DNA of 64,000 bases from Semisulcospira habei (GCA_036245525.1 BTPG01000004.1:211961507-212025506), one strand, 5' to 3'; positions 37,501 to 42,400 are shown, numbered from the stretch's first letter. Notes: generated from the sequence alone by a model not told the origin. Translations and numbers: made by a program.

Positions 37501-37993
37501 ATGCAAGCTACATTATAGTACTTAAAGATAAGGATATACACCAATGGCTTTAGTTCAAGGGTGGTGCCAGAATAGCTTGGCGCCTAGAGGCGCCAAGCTA
37601 TTCTGGCACTACCCTTGAACTATTTCAGTCAAACGTATTTTACATACTGGTGTATTCCGAATGATATGGGTTAATTCAACACCAAAATACCCTAGCTGTC
37701 CCAGGAACATGGATTCGAAGTGGTGTCCACAAGATGCTTAGATCCTGCGGGGGCTCATGAGGATCTATACCTCTTGCAGTTGGGCGGCGTTCACATTAAC
37801 TCTACACCGAATGGGTTACACGTCTAATTTGTGCTGTTGTGAGTAAAATATTCTTATAATTGTTTCTGTTTTTTTTACGAGTGATCCCACATTTTTTGGA
37901 CAGATTCCTGGAGATCGAGATGAGGAAGAGATCTACTTTGACCTCTGCAAGGTCATCGACTTCTCCATATACAACAAACTGCCGGAAGTTGCG
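17542..37993 (+). CDS. AK5: Multi-domain adenylate kinase, AK5 type (3' end outside or not found)
   Basis: Twelve exons join in frame to 577 codons with correct GT-AG sites throughout. Residues 1-90 start MSSQDAKTYLSKRNVPGLFE, like the AK5 N-terminal docking region. Domain 1 has its P-loop GGPGSGKST at residues 121-129, IGDLLR, IIQGFPR and GRLDNN. A basic Pro/Ser-rich linker follows at about 312-380. Domain 2 has GGPGSGKGT at 387-395, MGDIIR, IIEGFPR and ERIDDN, and ends DRDEEEIYFDLCKVIDF. The enzyme family transfers phosphate between ATP and AMP; AK5-type proteins with several domains occur in cytosol and cilia. Domain 2 looks more like the first domain of vertebrate AK5 than the second, so a third domain probably follows downstream. 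There is no stop codon in frame at the end of the last exon found, so the gene is incomplete here. Confidence 0.9.
17602..18145. other. AK5-like intron 1, 5' part
   Basis: It is AT-rich sequence without exons or clear repeats, except a purine run (AAAAAGGGGGG and G-rich) at 17971-18016. Confidence 0.6.
18146..18375. mobile_element. Foldback element, family A
   Basis: It begins TTAACCCATTTAGCC and ends GGGTTAA. The arms carry GATAATTCAAGGGTAGTGCC; the right arm has lost part of its core, and a 33-base piece (CTTACAACTGGTACATAGTC onward) is duplicated in tandem at 18268-18330. Confidence 0.85.
18700..19190. repeat. Imperfect inverted-repeat region
   Basis: It starts GGGACCCTTTGCTGCCAGTGAATGC and ends GGGCTTTTTGCCTAGGGTCCC, so its outer GGGACCCT/AGGGTCCC ends are complementary. 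The inner GGGGCCCTTTGGGC segment is weakly palindromic. It may be an older foldback element. Confidence 0.35.
19242..19434. mobile_element. Foldback element, family C
   Basis: It is flanked by TTAA. The hairpin core is ATAGATCTTCATGAGCCC and its mirror ending ATCTATGTCTCTTGCAG. The right part (GTTCACATTTTCTCGGCA) is shared by all long family C copies. Confidence 0.85.
19487..19700. mobile_element. Foldback element, family A
   Basis: The near-perfect hairpin has CAGATGAGCTTGGCGCC on the left and its mirror on the right. It ends at TTAA (19697-19700); the left flank is TTTA, one base off. Confidence 0.88.
19762..20088. mobile_element. Composite foldback element, families D, C and B
   Basis: Within TTAA ends it holds a family D-like start (CCCCTTGATGCATGCAGCC), a family C hairpin (19836-19890) and a family B arm (CCCTTTGGCTGTCAG at 19951). 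It looks like nested insertions now partly decayed. Confidence 0.6.
20085..20297. mobile_element. Foldback element, family A
   Basis: It shares its left TTAA with the preceding element. Its hairpin centre is GGCGCCTGTTGGCGCC with CAGATTAGC and GCTAATCTG arms. The right end GAATGAGTAA has lost the TTAA by one base. Confidence 0.88.
20325..20601. mobile_element. Foldback element, family A, with two hairpin cores
   Basis: TTAA ends enclose two consecutive family A cores (centres near 20448 and 20512). It ends 86 bp before AK5-like exon 2. Confidence 0.85.
20687..20894 (+). CDS. AK5: AK5-like exon 2
   Basis: It has 208 nt after CTTCTCCGCAG and before GTACAT. It codes CLMTGLMFHRPTDHIQYLIE, then LRWNMFIEMQRAKTPLPPI, matching the AK5 N-terminal region (LLNGLMxxKPEDPVEYL type). 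It ends in phase 1. Confidence 0.9.
21264..21354. mobile_element. Foldback element, family B (diverged)
   Basis: TTAACTCATTGGGTGTCGGTAG is mirrored by CCGTTGCGGACACCCAGAGGG around GATTTCTGCAGGAATC. The left TTAA is present; the right end reads GGGTAAA. Confidence 0.8.
21491..21535 (+). CDS. AK5: Possible 45-nt cassette exon of AK5-like gene
   Basis: An acceptor (TTTATTTAATGTAG) and donor (GTAGTG) bound an open 45-nt segment coding GPGYFWIENYTSIE in phase 1 on both sides. It could be included or skipped without changing frame, because exons 2 and 4 are also phase 1. No family motif supports it, and the donor is weak. Confidence 0.35.
21720..21932. repeat. Foldback element, family G
   Basis: The central palindrome is ACCTGTCATTAAAACCGTCATTTAGG and its mirror (21825-21885). 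It is flanked by AGCACCC...AGTAGAAGGG on the left and AGAACAGGTTCTGCTGAACC on the right. Confidence 0.7.
22035..22140. repeat. Imperfect inverted repeat, GGGTGGGG type
   Basis: AACCCCACCCGGGTCTGCC is answered by GGTGGGGTT, and a second pair GGGTCACCCTGG / CCCCACAGGGTGGG follows. I found no second copy in the window. Confidence 0.45.
22662..22877. mobile_element. Foldback element, family A
   Basis: TTAACCCATTCAGCC on the left and GGGCTGAATGAGTTAA on the right form terminal inverted repeats ending in TTAA. The core is CAGATTAGCTTGGCACC and mirror. Confidence 0.9.
22878..23050 (-). pseudogene. Solo fragment of DIRS tyrosine recombinase
   Basis: Minus-strand translation of 23034-22975 reads TIAAARRSSTHRVYEGKWH, clearly related to the recombinase start TARRASTRRVYEGKWR in the DIRS element at 2637-5859, but diverged. 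The rest of the fragment is unrelated or decayed. Confidence 0.65.
23068..23088. repeat. Poly-C tract
   Basis: About 21 cytosines sit directly after a GTTAA. A related copy at 23375 has only seven, so the tract has expanded. Confidence 0.9.
23086..23240 (+). repeat. Direct repeat unit 1 (family D/C start)
   Basis: About 150 bases beginning CATGTATGCATTCACCGG recur at 23382-23530 with few changes. The family B element between them suggests duplication after or around its insertion. Confidence 0.8.
23285..23375. mobile_element. Foldback element, family B
   Basis: TTAAACCTTTGGCTATTGG and its mirror CAAAGGGTTAA surround AATTCCTGCCGGAATC. Both ends have TTAA. Confidence 0.85.
23372..23633. mobile_element. 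Foldback element, family D/C, hairpin degraded
   Basis: TTAA-flanked. The left part repeats 23086-23240. The right part has the family C end (CTATACCTCTTGCAGTTGGG, then GAAGGGGTTAA), but the left hairpin arm is mostly lost. Confidence 0.7.
23723..24204 (+). repeat. 480-bp dispersed direct repeat, copy 1
   Basis: It is nearly the same as 45941-46434, including AGTAGGGCTGAATGTTGG, GAGCTTATCCAGTGGACAAT and GGACAGTACGGAAACGG. T-rich runs differ in length. It has no coding frame of note and ends without a tail; type unknown. Confidence 0.85.
24205..25205. other. AK5-like intron, mixed sequence
   Basis: It contains one ambiguous base (24278), a family D hairpin (24349-24415), a short inverted pair (GGGAGCC at 24707, GGGCTCCC at 24780) and a G-rich run (24889-24912). 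I see no exon. Confidence 0.5.
24349..24415. repeat. Foldback element, family D
   Basis: CCCCTTTGTGCATGTGACC is mirrored by GGCTGCATGCACAAATAGG around a short AGTACTG/CAGCACC centre. Confidence 0.75.
25206..25280. repeat. Foldback element, family C (hairpin core only)
   Basis: It is a near-perfect hairpin from GCAAGAGGTTTAGATCCTCA to its mirror around CCCCTGCAGTTGTGGGGG. Confidence 0.85.
25436..25531. repeat. (TG)n microsatellite
   Basis: A pure TG run of about 27 units at 25478-25531 is preceded by imperfect TG-rich sequence. Confidence 0.95.
25660..25725. repeat. Foldback element, family F (diverged)
   Basis: TTGGTCTGTGATTTTGAACC is mirrored by GTCCTAAATCGCAGACCAGC around a short centre. 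Better copies lie at 53811 and 60743. Confidence 0.75.
25971..26155. mobile_element. Foldback element, family A
   Basis: It begins TTAACCCATCCACC. The core is CAGAATAGCTTGGCACC and mirror around CTATTGG. The right end is truncated after CCAAATATATG. Confidence 0.85.
26476..26685. mobile_element. Foldback element, family C, variant arms
   Basis: The hairpin carries AACCACATGAGCC against GGCTCATGTGGTT, where other copies have ATCCTCATGAGCC against GGCTCATGAGGAT; both arms changed together. It ends AGGATTAA. Confidence 0.88.
27431..27463. repeat. (ATT)n microsatellite
   Basis: It has about ten ATT units. Confidence 0.95.
27500..27645. repeat. Foldback element, family E
   Basis: The palindrome is centred on GCACACAGCTGTGCGC, with arms TGACATCAGCCTTAACT and AGCTAAGGCTGGTGTCAGCC, followed by GAGGACCTTTTG. 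A diverged half copy lies just upstream. Confidence 0.75.
27831..28036. mobile_element. Foldback element, family A (diverged)
   Basis: TTAA at both ends. The core has TTCAATGGTGGTGTCAG against CTGACACTGCCCTTGAAC around GCCTATAGGTGC. A truncated half copy (27747-27800) lies 30 bp upstream. Confidence 0.85.
28150..28338. mobile_element. Foldback element, family C, abutting a splice acceptor
   Basis: It is a family C copy in reverse orientation (hairpin first, GGCAGGGATGGGGTTAA at the end). Its terminal TTAA (28335-28338) lies only 19 nt before the first base of AK5-like exon 4. Confidence 0.8.
28358..28450 (+). CDS. AK5: AK5-like exon 4 (numbering includes the possible cassette exon)
   Basis: It has 93 nt after TCTGTTTTGCAG and before GTAGGT. 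It codes an Ala/Pro/Thr-rich linker and then LPDVPVIFLMG, the first beta-strand before the P-loop. It is phase 1 on both sides. Confidence 0.9.
28522..28766. mobile_element. Foldback element, family C
   Basis: It begins TTAACCCCTTTGCTGCCAG. The hairpin at 28660-28725 has AAGCCCTTATGAGCCC against its mirror. It ends GGCAGCGAAATGGATAAA, a decayed terminal repeat. Confidence 0.85.
29095..29167. repeat. Fragment of family G foldback
   Basis: GCAGAACCTGTTGTGAATG recalls the AGAACAGGTTCTG segment of other family G copies; the palindrome itself is eroded. Confidence 0.4.
29168..29381. mobile_element. Foldback element, family A
   Basis: TTAACCCATTTAACC...GGGCTAAATGGGTTAA ends. The core is CAGATCAGCTTGGCACC against its mirror, another arm-paired variant. 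Confidence 0.9.
29433..29646. mobile_element. Foldback element, family A
   Basis: The right end is GGGCTAAAAGGGTTAA. The left end is ATAACCCTTTTAGCC. The core is CAGATGAGCTTGGCGCC and mirror. It ends 71 bp before exon 5. Confidence 0.9.
29718..29893 (+). CDS. AK5: AK5-like exon 5, domain 1 P-loop
   Basis: It has 176 nt after GTGCTTCAG and before GTGAGT, phase 1 to 0. It codes the P-loop GGPGSGKSTQ, then ISIGDLLRSEV and WKMVNDLMSKGELVPE, the nucleotide-binding and AMP-binding start of adenylate kinase domain 1. Confidence 0.95.
29966..30016. repeat. Poly-G tract
   Basis: It has about 45 nearly uninterrupted guanines. It could form G-quadruplex structure when transcribed; length may be an assembly estimate. 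Confidence 0.9.
30040..30145. repeat. Foldback element, family H
   Basis: GCAAAAGCCAGTATGTC, then GAGAAAAGCTAGATTTTCAT, is mirrored by ATGAAAATCTCATTTTTCTC and GGACATGGCTG. Another copy is at 60536-60645. Confidence 0.75.
30601..30681. repeat. Foldback element, family C variant, near-perfect palindrome
   Basis: CCAAACATCTCCAAGAGG through CATGCGCCC is mirrored by GGGCGCATG through GGAGATGTTTGG. The CGC/GCG pair replaces GAG/CTC on both arms. Confidence 0.85.
30865..30978 (+). CDS. AK5: AK5-like exon 6, domain 1
   Basis: It has 114 nt after TTTGCCCACAG and before GTAAGG, phase 0 on both sides. It codes EVVQNLLINKM and GFIIQGFPRDMDQAKEYD. The usual Asp of the DGFPR motif is Gln (residue 202). 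Confidence 0.95.
31000..31066. repeat. Foldback element, family D, close to splice donor
   Basis: ACCTGTGCATGCTGCC is mirrored by GGTTGCATGCACAAAGGGG. It begins about 21 nt after the donor of exon 6. Confidence 0.75.
31215..31386. mobile_element. Foldback element, family A, short-armed
   Basis: TTATAGTTCAAGGGTG is followed almost directly by CACCCTTGAACTATC; the usual GGCGCC centre is deleted. Confidence 0.65.
31390..31586. mobile_element. Foldback element, family A
   Basis: It begins TTAACCCATTTAAAATTTAC and ends GGATGAAAAGGTTTAA. The core is imperfect: GTGGTGCCAAAACAACTCGG against CAAGCTATTCAGCACCACCC. Confidence 0.8.
31727..31960 (+). mobile_element. tRNA-derived SINE candidate
   Basis: The first 70 bases look like a tRNA with pol III boxes: an A box (TAGCTCAGGTTGTTGAGCG) and B box (GGTTCAAATCC). 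The acceptor ends do not pair, so it is not a working tRNA. The following 160 bases have no tail that I can define, so the right boundary is a guess. Confidence 0.6.
32032..32223 (+). CDS. AK5: AK5-like exon 7, domain 1 LID region
   Basis: It has 192 nt after CTCCTCCACCAG and before GTAAGC, phase 0 on both sides. It codes VDAVFLLDCEEETLSKQLLE, RGKKDGRLDNN, AKRMQAYKDKTLPVL. The three arginines typical of the LID and core (in RGK, GRL and KRM) are present. Confidence 0.95.
32305..32371. repeat. Single 67-bp near-perfect palindrome
   Basis: TAAACTCCCAGAACTAAATG and on is mirrored exactly by CATTTAGTTCTGGGAGTTTA around ATGTAG. I saw no other copy in the window. Confidence 0.85.
32385..32545. repeat. 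Foldback element, family G (diverged)
   Basis: It has ATGATGGTCTTTAAGACAGG and AAAGCAGGTTCTGATGTACC on the right; the left arm (ATCACCTTCATTTACG) is degraded. Confidence 0.65.
32651..32741 (+). CDS. AK5: AK5-like exon 8, end of domain 1
   Basis: It has 91 nt after TTTGTTTCCACAG and before GTGAGT, phase 0 to 1. It codes LEGEKSKEDIAEDLAVVFET, the C-terminal helix of domain 1. Confidence 0.93.
32742..33380. other. AK5-like intron 8, 5' part
   Basis: It is AT-rich sequence; I see nothing beyond a small inverted motif (CATGCCATGCCATGG near 32996). Confidence 0.5.
33381..33596. mobile_element. Foldback element, family A
   Basis: TTAACCCATAAAGCC on the left, GAGTTAA on the right. The core is GTGGTGTCAGAATAGCTTGG against CAACCTATTCTGAAACCACC. 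Confidence 0.85.
33838..33907. repeat. Foldback element, family G, core palindrome
   Basis: ACCTGTCATTAAAGACCATC is mirrored by GATGGTCTATAATGACAG around GGTGGCTGGAGCCACC. Confidence 0.8.
34115..34339 (+). CDS. AK5: AK5-like exon 9, inter-domain linker
   Basis: It has 225 nt after TTTATTTTCAG and before GTTTGT, phase 1 on both sides. It codes a Lys/Pro/Ser-rich linker (PERKKSPRSGRTTPKSPQ) with SPxK-like phosphorylation sites, then LPKAPIIFFAG leading into the second P-loop. Confidence 0.92.
34700..34940. mobile_element. Foldback element, family C
   Basis: The hairpin at 34750-34820 is AAACCCTCATGAGCCCCC and mirror. A partial arm precedes it. It ends GAAGGGGTTAA, 37 nt before exon 10. Confidence 0.8.
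34978..35153 (+). CDS. AK5: AK5-like exon 10, domain 2 P-loop
   Basis: It has 176 nt after TTTTACTCAG and before GTATGA, phase 1 to 0, the same length and phase as exon 5. It codes GGPGSGKGTQCKRL, LSMGDIIRTKI and WGMVTDLLRKGDLAPE. Confidence 0.95.
35160..35238. mobile_element. Foldback element, family I, at a splice donor
   Basis: It starts with TTAACTCATTTGC at intron position +7 of AK5-like intron 10. AACCGGATGCGGTTGGC is complementary to GCCAGCCGCATCCAGATG. The right end is TGAGTCAA, one base off TTAA symmetry. Confidence 0.75.
35488..35830. mobile_element. Foldback element, family C, two hairpins, C/G tracts in the arms
   Basis: It starts TTAACCCATTCAGTGCC. A first, eroded hairpin spans 35595-35665. 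A second spans 35670-35782, with a run of about 18 C at 35699-35716 facing a run of about 20 G at 35736-35755. An unoccupied TTAA at 35537 is the site used by insertions in two sister copies. The right end is truncated. Confidence 0.85.
35909..36022 (+). CDS. AK5: AK5-like exon 11, domain 2
   Basis: It has 114 nt after TTTTTACACAG and before GTGAGT, phase 0 on both sides, matching exon 6. It codes EVTVELLMDNL and FFIIEGFPRNLEQLEDF; the usual Asp of DGFPR is Glu (residue 468). Confidence 0.95.
36075..36296. mobile_element. Foldback element, family A, disrupted core
   Basis: TTAACCCATTACTTCCTGA and TCAGGAAGTAAAGGGTTAA are good terminal repeats. The middle is scrambled by a small duplication (ATCACCAACGAAGGTATCAACG). 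Confidence 0.85.
36554..36745 (+). CDS. AK5: AK5-like exon 12, domain 2 LID region
   Basis: It has 192 nt after CTCTGTGCTCAG and before GTAGGT, phase 0 on both sides, matching exon 7. It codes YTILLDCDEQSLHYRLSV, RGKESERIDDN, IGKKLTFFKNTTLPIL. The arginine expected in the KRL position is Lys524. Confidence 0.95.
36885..37290. mobile_element. Two family C foldback hairpins in one composite
   Basis: Hairpins are centred near 36958 (GAGCCCCCTGGTGGGGGCTC) and 37142 (GCCCCCCGCAATTGCGGGGG). The outer left end is GACCCTGTCACTGC; the outer right end is GGCAGGGAATGGGTTAA (37284-37288). Confidence 0.8.
37402..37817. mobile_element. Family C foldback element interrupted by a family A element
   Basis: The left piece (37402-37454) and right piece (37671-37817) together match the family C copy at 35488. 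The A element sits exactly at the internal TTAA. Confidence 0.88.
37451..37674. mobile_element. Foldback element, family A, nested
   Basis: TTAACCCATATCATACTGAGG and CGAATGATATGGGTTAA ends; core CAGAATAGCTTGGCGCC, TAGA, and mirror. TTAA is present on both sides and only once at the empty site in the sister copy (35537). Confidence 0.92.
37904..37993 (+). CDS. AK5: AK5-like exon 13, end of domain 2
   Basis: It has 90 nt after TTTTTTGGACAG and before GTAAGT, phase 0 on both sides. It codes IPGDRDEEEIYFDLCKVIDF, resembling DADRDEDEVFYDI of vertebrate AK5 domain 1. It is open at its end, so more exons must follow. Confidence 0.9.
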
Positions 37994-38067
37994 GTAAGTA
38001 GATGTGTGCTGCACCCTTGTGAGACACCTGGTAGTCCAGTTCTGCTTGCAGTATTTTGACATAGATT

Positions 38068-38146
38068 TGGCAGACAAAAGGCACAGATCCTCATGGGCCC
38101 TTGCAGCCAGCAGGGGCTCATGAGGATCTGTGCATCTTGCAGAAGA
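38068..38146. repeat. Foldback element, family C (hairpin only)
   Basis: GCACAGATCCTCATGGGCCC is mirrored by GGGGCTCATGAGGATCTGTGC, beginning about 75 nt after the donor of exon 13. Confidence 0.8.
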
Positions 38147-38257
38147 AAGGTTGTGTTTGAGGTCAGATTTTTGTGTGTGAGGTGGTGTGGTGTAGGGGAC
38201 TTTGGGATGGTCACGTTTGGTGGTACGTTCTTGCTGAGATTACCTGTCAGTTATATA

Positions 38258-38362
38258 TACTGATCAGCAAAAGAACTGCGACATCACTGAAATCATCAGA
38301 AACACAGACCTGTTTCCGATGATCCCAATGATGTCGCGTTTCTTTTGCTCCTCAGTATATCT
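38258..38362. repeat. Foldback element, family K
   Basis: TATACTGATCAGCAAAAGAA is mirrored by TTCTTTTGCTCCTCAGTATA; the inner arms are GCGACATCA/TGATGTCGC. A sister copy is at 58478-58575. Confidence 0.8.
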
Positions 38363-38369
38363 TTTGGCT

Positions 38370-38495
38370 TTAACTCACTCAAGGTGCTCCGCATCAGTAA
38401 CTGCGGAAGTGTCATATAGTGTTGTCGCTGGCAACATTATGCAACACTTTCGTTGCTATTGAATTGATGCGGGGTGCCTTCAATGACTCAACTCA
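38370..38495. repeat. Foldback element, family I-like
   Basis: It starts TTAACTCACTCAAGGTGC; inner pairs are GTGCTCCGCATCA / TGATGCGGGGTGCC and AGTGTTGTCGC / GCAACACT. It ends ATGACTCAA. Confidence 0.65.
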
Positions 38496-38685
38496 TTGTG
38501 CCCGAGGTATGAAATACCCACATTTTGGAGTTATCCTCTGAGTACTGCATTATAATTCAGAAGTCAGATCGACCATAATAGTTCAAGAGTCAGAAGTGGC
38601 AGAATAGCTTGGCGCCTATAGGCACCAAGCTACTCTGCCACCACCCTTGAACTATCATGGTCAAGCCATATCTGGAATGAGTTAA
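38491..38685. mobile_element. Foldback element, family A
   Basis: It ends GAATGAGTTAA; core is AATAGCTTGGCGCCTATAGG and mirror with a small insertion in the left arm. Confidence 0.85.
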
Positions 38686-38840
38686 TGAGTGTGAAAATCA
38701 CACGTAAGCGCCAAGTTTTGAGTACACGCAAACCCACATGCACACGCAACACGCACATTCACATCTGTGCATGCACATACACATGCTGAAACATGATGGG
38801 CCACCACTTCCCCCTAACGCACACACATGCAGTACATATA

Positions 38841-38921
38841 TTAACTCATTCGAGATGTGCCGCCCGCGGATACGTGGCTTAAAGCCACATATCCGGAGGC
38901 AGCACATCTCAAATGAGTTAA
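38841..38921. mobile_element. Foldback element, family I
   Basis: It is an 81-bp palindrome from TTAACTCATTCGAGATGTGC to GCACATCTCAAATGAGTTAA around GTGGCTTAAAGCCAC, with TTAA at both ends. Confidence 0.9.
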
Positions 38922-39017
38922 TGTGCACATCAAAACTGTGTTTTATGTACACACATGTATGTGCAGCATTTTATTTGCAGCCATATAATTATGCAAAGTG
39001 TGTGTTTGGGGGGGCAC

Positions 39018-39055
39018 TGGGACTGGAGGGGGGGGGGGGGGGGGCTGGGGGGAGG
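39018..39055. repeat. G-rich tract
   Basis: It is a run of guanines interrupted by single A, C or T. Confidence 0.9.
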
Positions 39056-39214
39056 CACGAGGGTTACTGCGTGTTTGTGTTAATAGCAGGTGGCGTGTGT
39101 GTGTTCTTGCTTACATGCATGTGTGGCTGTTTGTATGATGAATTTGTTTTCTTGTTTGTTTCTTTGCTTGATGACCAACTTACAGTACTGCTCTCCCCTT
39201 AAGTAAATAGCCAT

Positions 39215-39300
39215 TTGACCGATGTCAGCTGCTGTTTTCCCACACAGGTGTGTGTGTGGGCCTACTGCAGCCGATCTCAGCCCAAGGACCGTTTGTGTTT
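39215..39300. repeat. Foldback element, family E (diverged)
   Basis: GATGTCAGCTGCTGTTTTCC is roughly mirrored by GGGCCTACTGCAGCCGATC around CACACAGGTGTGTG, then the family trailer AAGGACCGTTTG. Confidence 0.6.
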
Positions 39301-39373
39301 TGTATGTGTGGCAACATAGACCTAGTATTTTCCTAACTCATTACATCCGGAGGATGAAATTATTAGTTTTTGA

Positions 39374-40512
39374 CTCACGTGCAAAGCAAAAGTGAGTCTA
39401 TGTTTTGGGCCAGTGGTTGTCCATCCGTTGTCCGTCCGCAGTCGTCCGTCCGCCGTCGTCCATCCGCCGTCGTCCGTGGTAAACTTTAACGTTGGCATTT
39501 TCTCGGAGACTATTCAAACCACAGTCTTCAAACTTGGCCCAAGGATACTTTGTGGCAAGACCTTTCTAAACATACCAATTTGAGTGACCTCTCACAAAGG
39601 ACAAGGTCACAAGGGATCAGGAAATAGGTACAAAATAGCTATAGTGTGACATAATTTATTTTTTCTCAAATACTATTCACAACTTCAAACCTAAACTTGG
39701 TACAAAAGTACCTGATGGTAAGACCTTTCTATGCATATTAATTTGGTTGATCCCTCAGAAAGGTCAAGGGTCACAAGAGCTCAGGAAATAGGTGAAAAAT
39801 AGCAACTTCAAACCCAAACTTGCTACAGAGATACCTGATGGTAAGATCTATCTGTGCATACTGATTTGGATGACCCCTCGGAGAGGTCAAGGGTCACAAT
39901 GGCTCAGGAAATAGGTTCGAAATAGCCATATTTTGACAGAAGATGTTTTTTCTCAAATACTATTCACAACTTCAAACCCAGACGTGCTACAGAGATACCT
40001 GATGGGAAGACCTTTCTATGCTCACTAATTTGGTTGTTCCCTCAGAAAGGTCAAGGGTCATGAGAGCTCAGGAAATAGGTAAAAAATCGCCATATTTTGA
40101 CACAAGATGTTTTTTTTGCAAATACTGTTCACAACTTCAAACCCAGATTTGGTATAGAGATACCTGATGGTAAGACCTGGATGACCCCTCAGAAAAGTCA
40201 AGGGTCACAAGAGGCTGGCAAATGTGTGTAAAATGCCAATTTTTGATAAAATTATCAAACTTTTTGCAAATTTTTCAACCAAATTTTGCACAAAGATAGC
40301 TGATGATAAGACCTTCCTATGCATACTAATTTAGTCAACTCATCACAAAAGTCAAGGGTCACGGGAGGTTGACAGATGTGTGAAAAATGCCTCACATTTT
40401 CAGAAAACACGGATTTTGCTGCTGCAGAAGTCAGCCCTTGTCACAAAGGTCACACATAATTATGTAAATCGGTCATACACGTGAGCCATAATGTCTTTAC
40501 CTTTCTTTTTGT
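39374..40512. repeat. Degenerate ~170-bp tandem repeat with inverted ends (copy 2)
   Basis: It is the same family as 13594-15240. It opens TGACTCACGTGCAAAGC and closes with ACACGTGAGCCATAATG, the reverse complement theme. Six or so internal units carry CAGAAAGGTCAAGGGTCA. A triplicated CCGTC motif (39428-39480) marks the left end. Confidence 0.8.
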
Positions 40513-40668
40513 AGATGATATCCTTTGAGGTATGCATCAGTTCAGGAGACAGATCGACCATGATAGTTCAAGGGTACAGGCACCAAGCTATTCTGACACC
40601 ACCCTTGAACTATCGTGTTCGATCCACATCCAGTCATAGCGTTTCACTCGGGGATTTATGCGTTAACA
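40513..40668. mobile_element. Foldback element, family A, left core lost
   Basis: AGACAGATCGACCATGATAG is followed by a shortened left arm, then CAAGCTATTCTGACACCACC. It ends TGCGTTAAC. Confidence 0.75.
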
Positions 40669-41044
40669 GTCTTGCGGCTTGCTTGATGCATACTATGTAT
40701 GGATGTCAGATTGATGTACGATTGCACAAACAATGGGTTGCACATAATTAGTAACTCAAATATGCGTGAAATTGGCCTGAGCTCGGCAATTGTTCATACA
40801 GTCATACATCTCCCTCGGTGTTTTATGTGTTATGTGAGCTACCGGTACTACATTTATCAGTTATGCTGTCAGGTATCGTTTACTTATGTGTTAATGTCAG
40901 ATCAGTTGAAATTTTACATGTGTTATTTGTGCATAGTAATCCAGACCAAAAAGGTGAACTGCCAAGCGTGTAAAATGCAGAGAAGAACACAACGGAGAAA
41001 TTTCTCCGTTCCATTCTTCTCTTATTTGTGCATACATATGTGTG

Positions 41045-41188
<144 letters not shown>

Positions 41189-41539
41189 GGTAACTGAACT
41201 AGGTAGATAGAATACTGTGTAGATCTTTTTCCCCAGACAAGCTTGTGCACACATACATGCTGCCTTAGCTCAGCCGCGAAGATGTTGCTTTGCGTATAGC
41301 AACACCAGTTTTCGGTCAGACAGCCCTTCCTCCTCTCAGTCTGAACTGTCGTAGATGTACATTTAGACGGAATATAACGTCTGGCCTGTCTGTTGATGTA
41401 TCTCTGTGTACGGTAATGGATCCTTTCGTGTAGGGACTGAGATAGCATTCCGGAGTGCTGGCCGCCGAATATTAAAAAATTTCACACCATCGGTCTGATA
41501 AGGTCTACTTTAGATGAGAAACACAGATGCAGATTAAGC

Positions 41540-41860
41540 TCAGCCGGCAAAATGACACAGACCCTCATGAGCCCTTGAAGCAGGCTGGGGCTCACGAGGA
41601 TATATGCCTGGCTGGCGTTTGGGTGGCGCGCAAGCTGCAGCAAGAGACAGCGGGATAGCATCGCTGTGTAAACGCCTATAATGACTGCTCCGACTAAAGT
41701 CACGGTACTGTCAGCAAGAGACAAATTCTCATGAGCCCCTGCGGCTGGTCCTGTCAGCAAGAGACGAATTTGTGTCTCTTGCTGACAGGACTTTTGTCGG
41801 AGCAGTCATTATAGGCCTTTACACCGCAGGGGCTGATGAGAATCTGTGCCTCTTGCAGAT
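41540..41860. repeat. Large inverted repeat built from family C pieces
   Basis: Positions 41664-41750 (TATAATGACTGCTCCGAC then GTCAGCAAGAGACAAATTC) are the approximate reverse complement of 41763-41850. A degraded family C hairpin sits to the left at 41550-41605. Confidence 0.7.
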
Positions 41861-42039
41861 AGATGGAATTTATGTTGAACTGCCGCACGTGAGGCCCAGC
41901 CCTGCTACCAGTTGGGCTATTGACGATCTGTGCGGATCCGTTCTAGGAGATAGGTGATTTTTCGCTGCAAGTCTCTGCTTACTAGTTGTCGGCACGGCGA
42001 TGCTTCCATTCTTGGCTGTGAGCCCGGACAGTAGCTCGG

Positions 42040-42400
42040 CGCAGCCTTTTTTTTTTTTTTAACCCCCCTCTCCCCACCTCAGCCGATACCCCTCAGTACA
42101 GAGGAGTGTTGAAACCACCACCACCCCCCTCCCCTCACCCCCAACACACACACACACTCACTTCACGCAGGCGCCCGCACGCACACACGTATGCGCGTGC
42201 CGCAGACGCATGCACGTGCACACCAGTGGCCTACACACAGCCGGTTCTACTGAAGCCTGAGCGCATGTATGTTATGCACGTTTGCAGGCGTAAACATGTG
42301 GACGCTGTAAACAAACGTGCGCATAGGCCGGTACACGCAGGCCAGGCCAGGCAACGCACGCACCCGCACGCACGCACGCACACACACACACACACACATA
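42040..42400. repeat. Low-complexity C- and CA-rich region
   Basis: A T run (42046-42060), C-rich stretches, and CA runs at 42146-42160 and 42376-42398. Open frames across it are by-products of composition. Confidence 0.8.
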
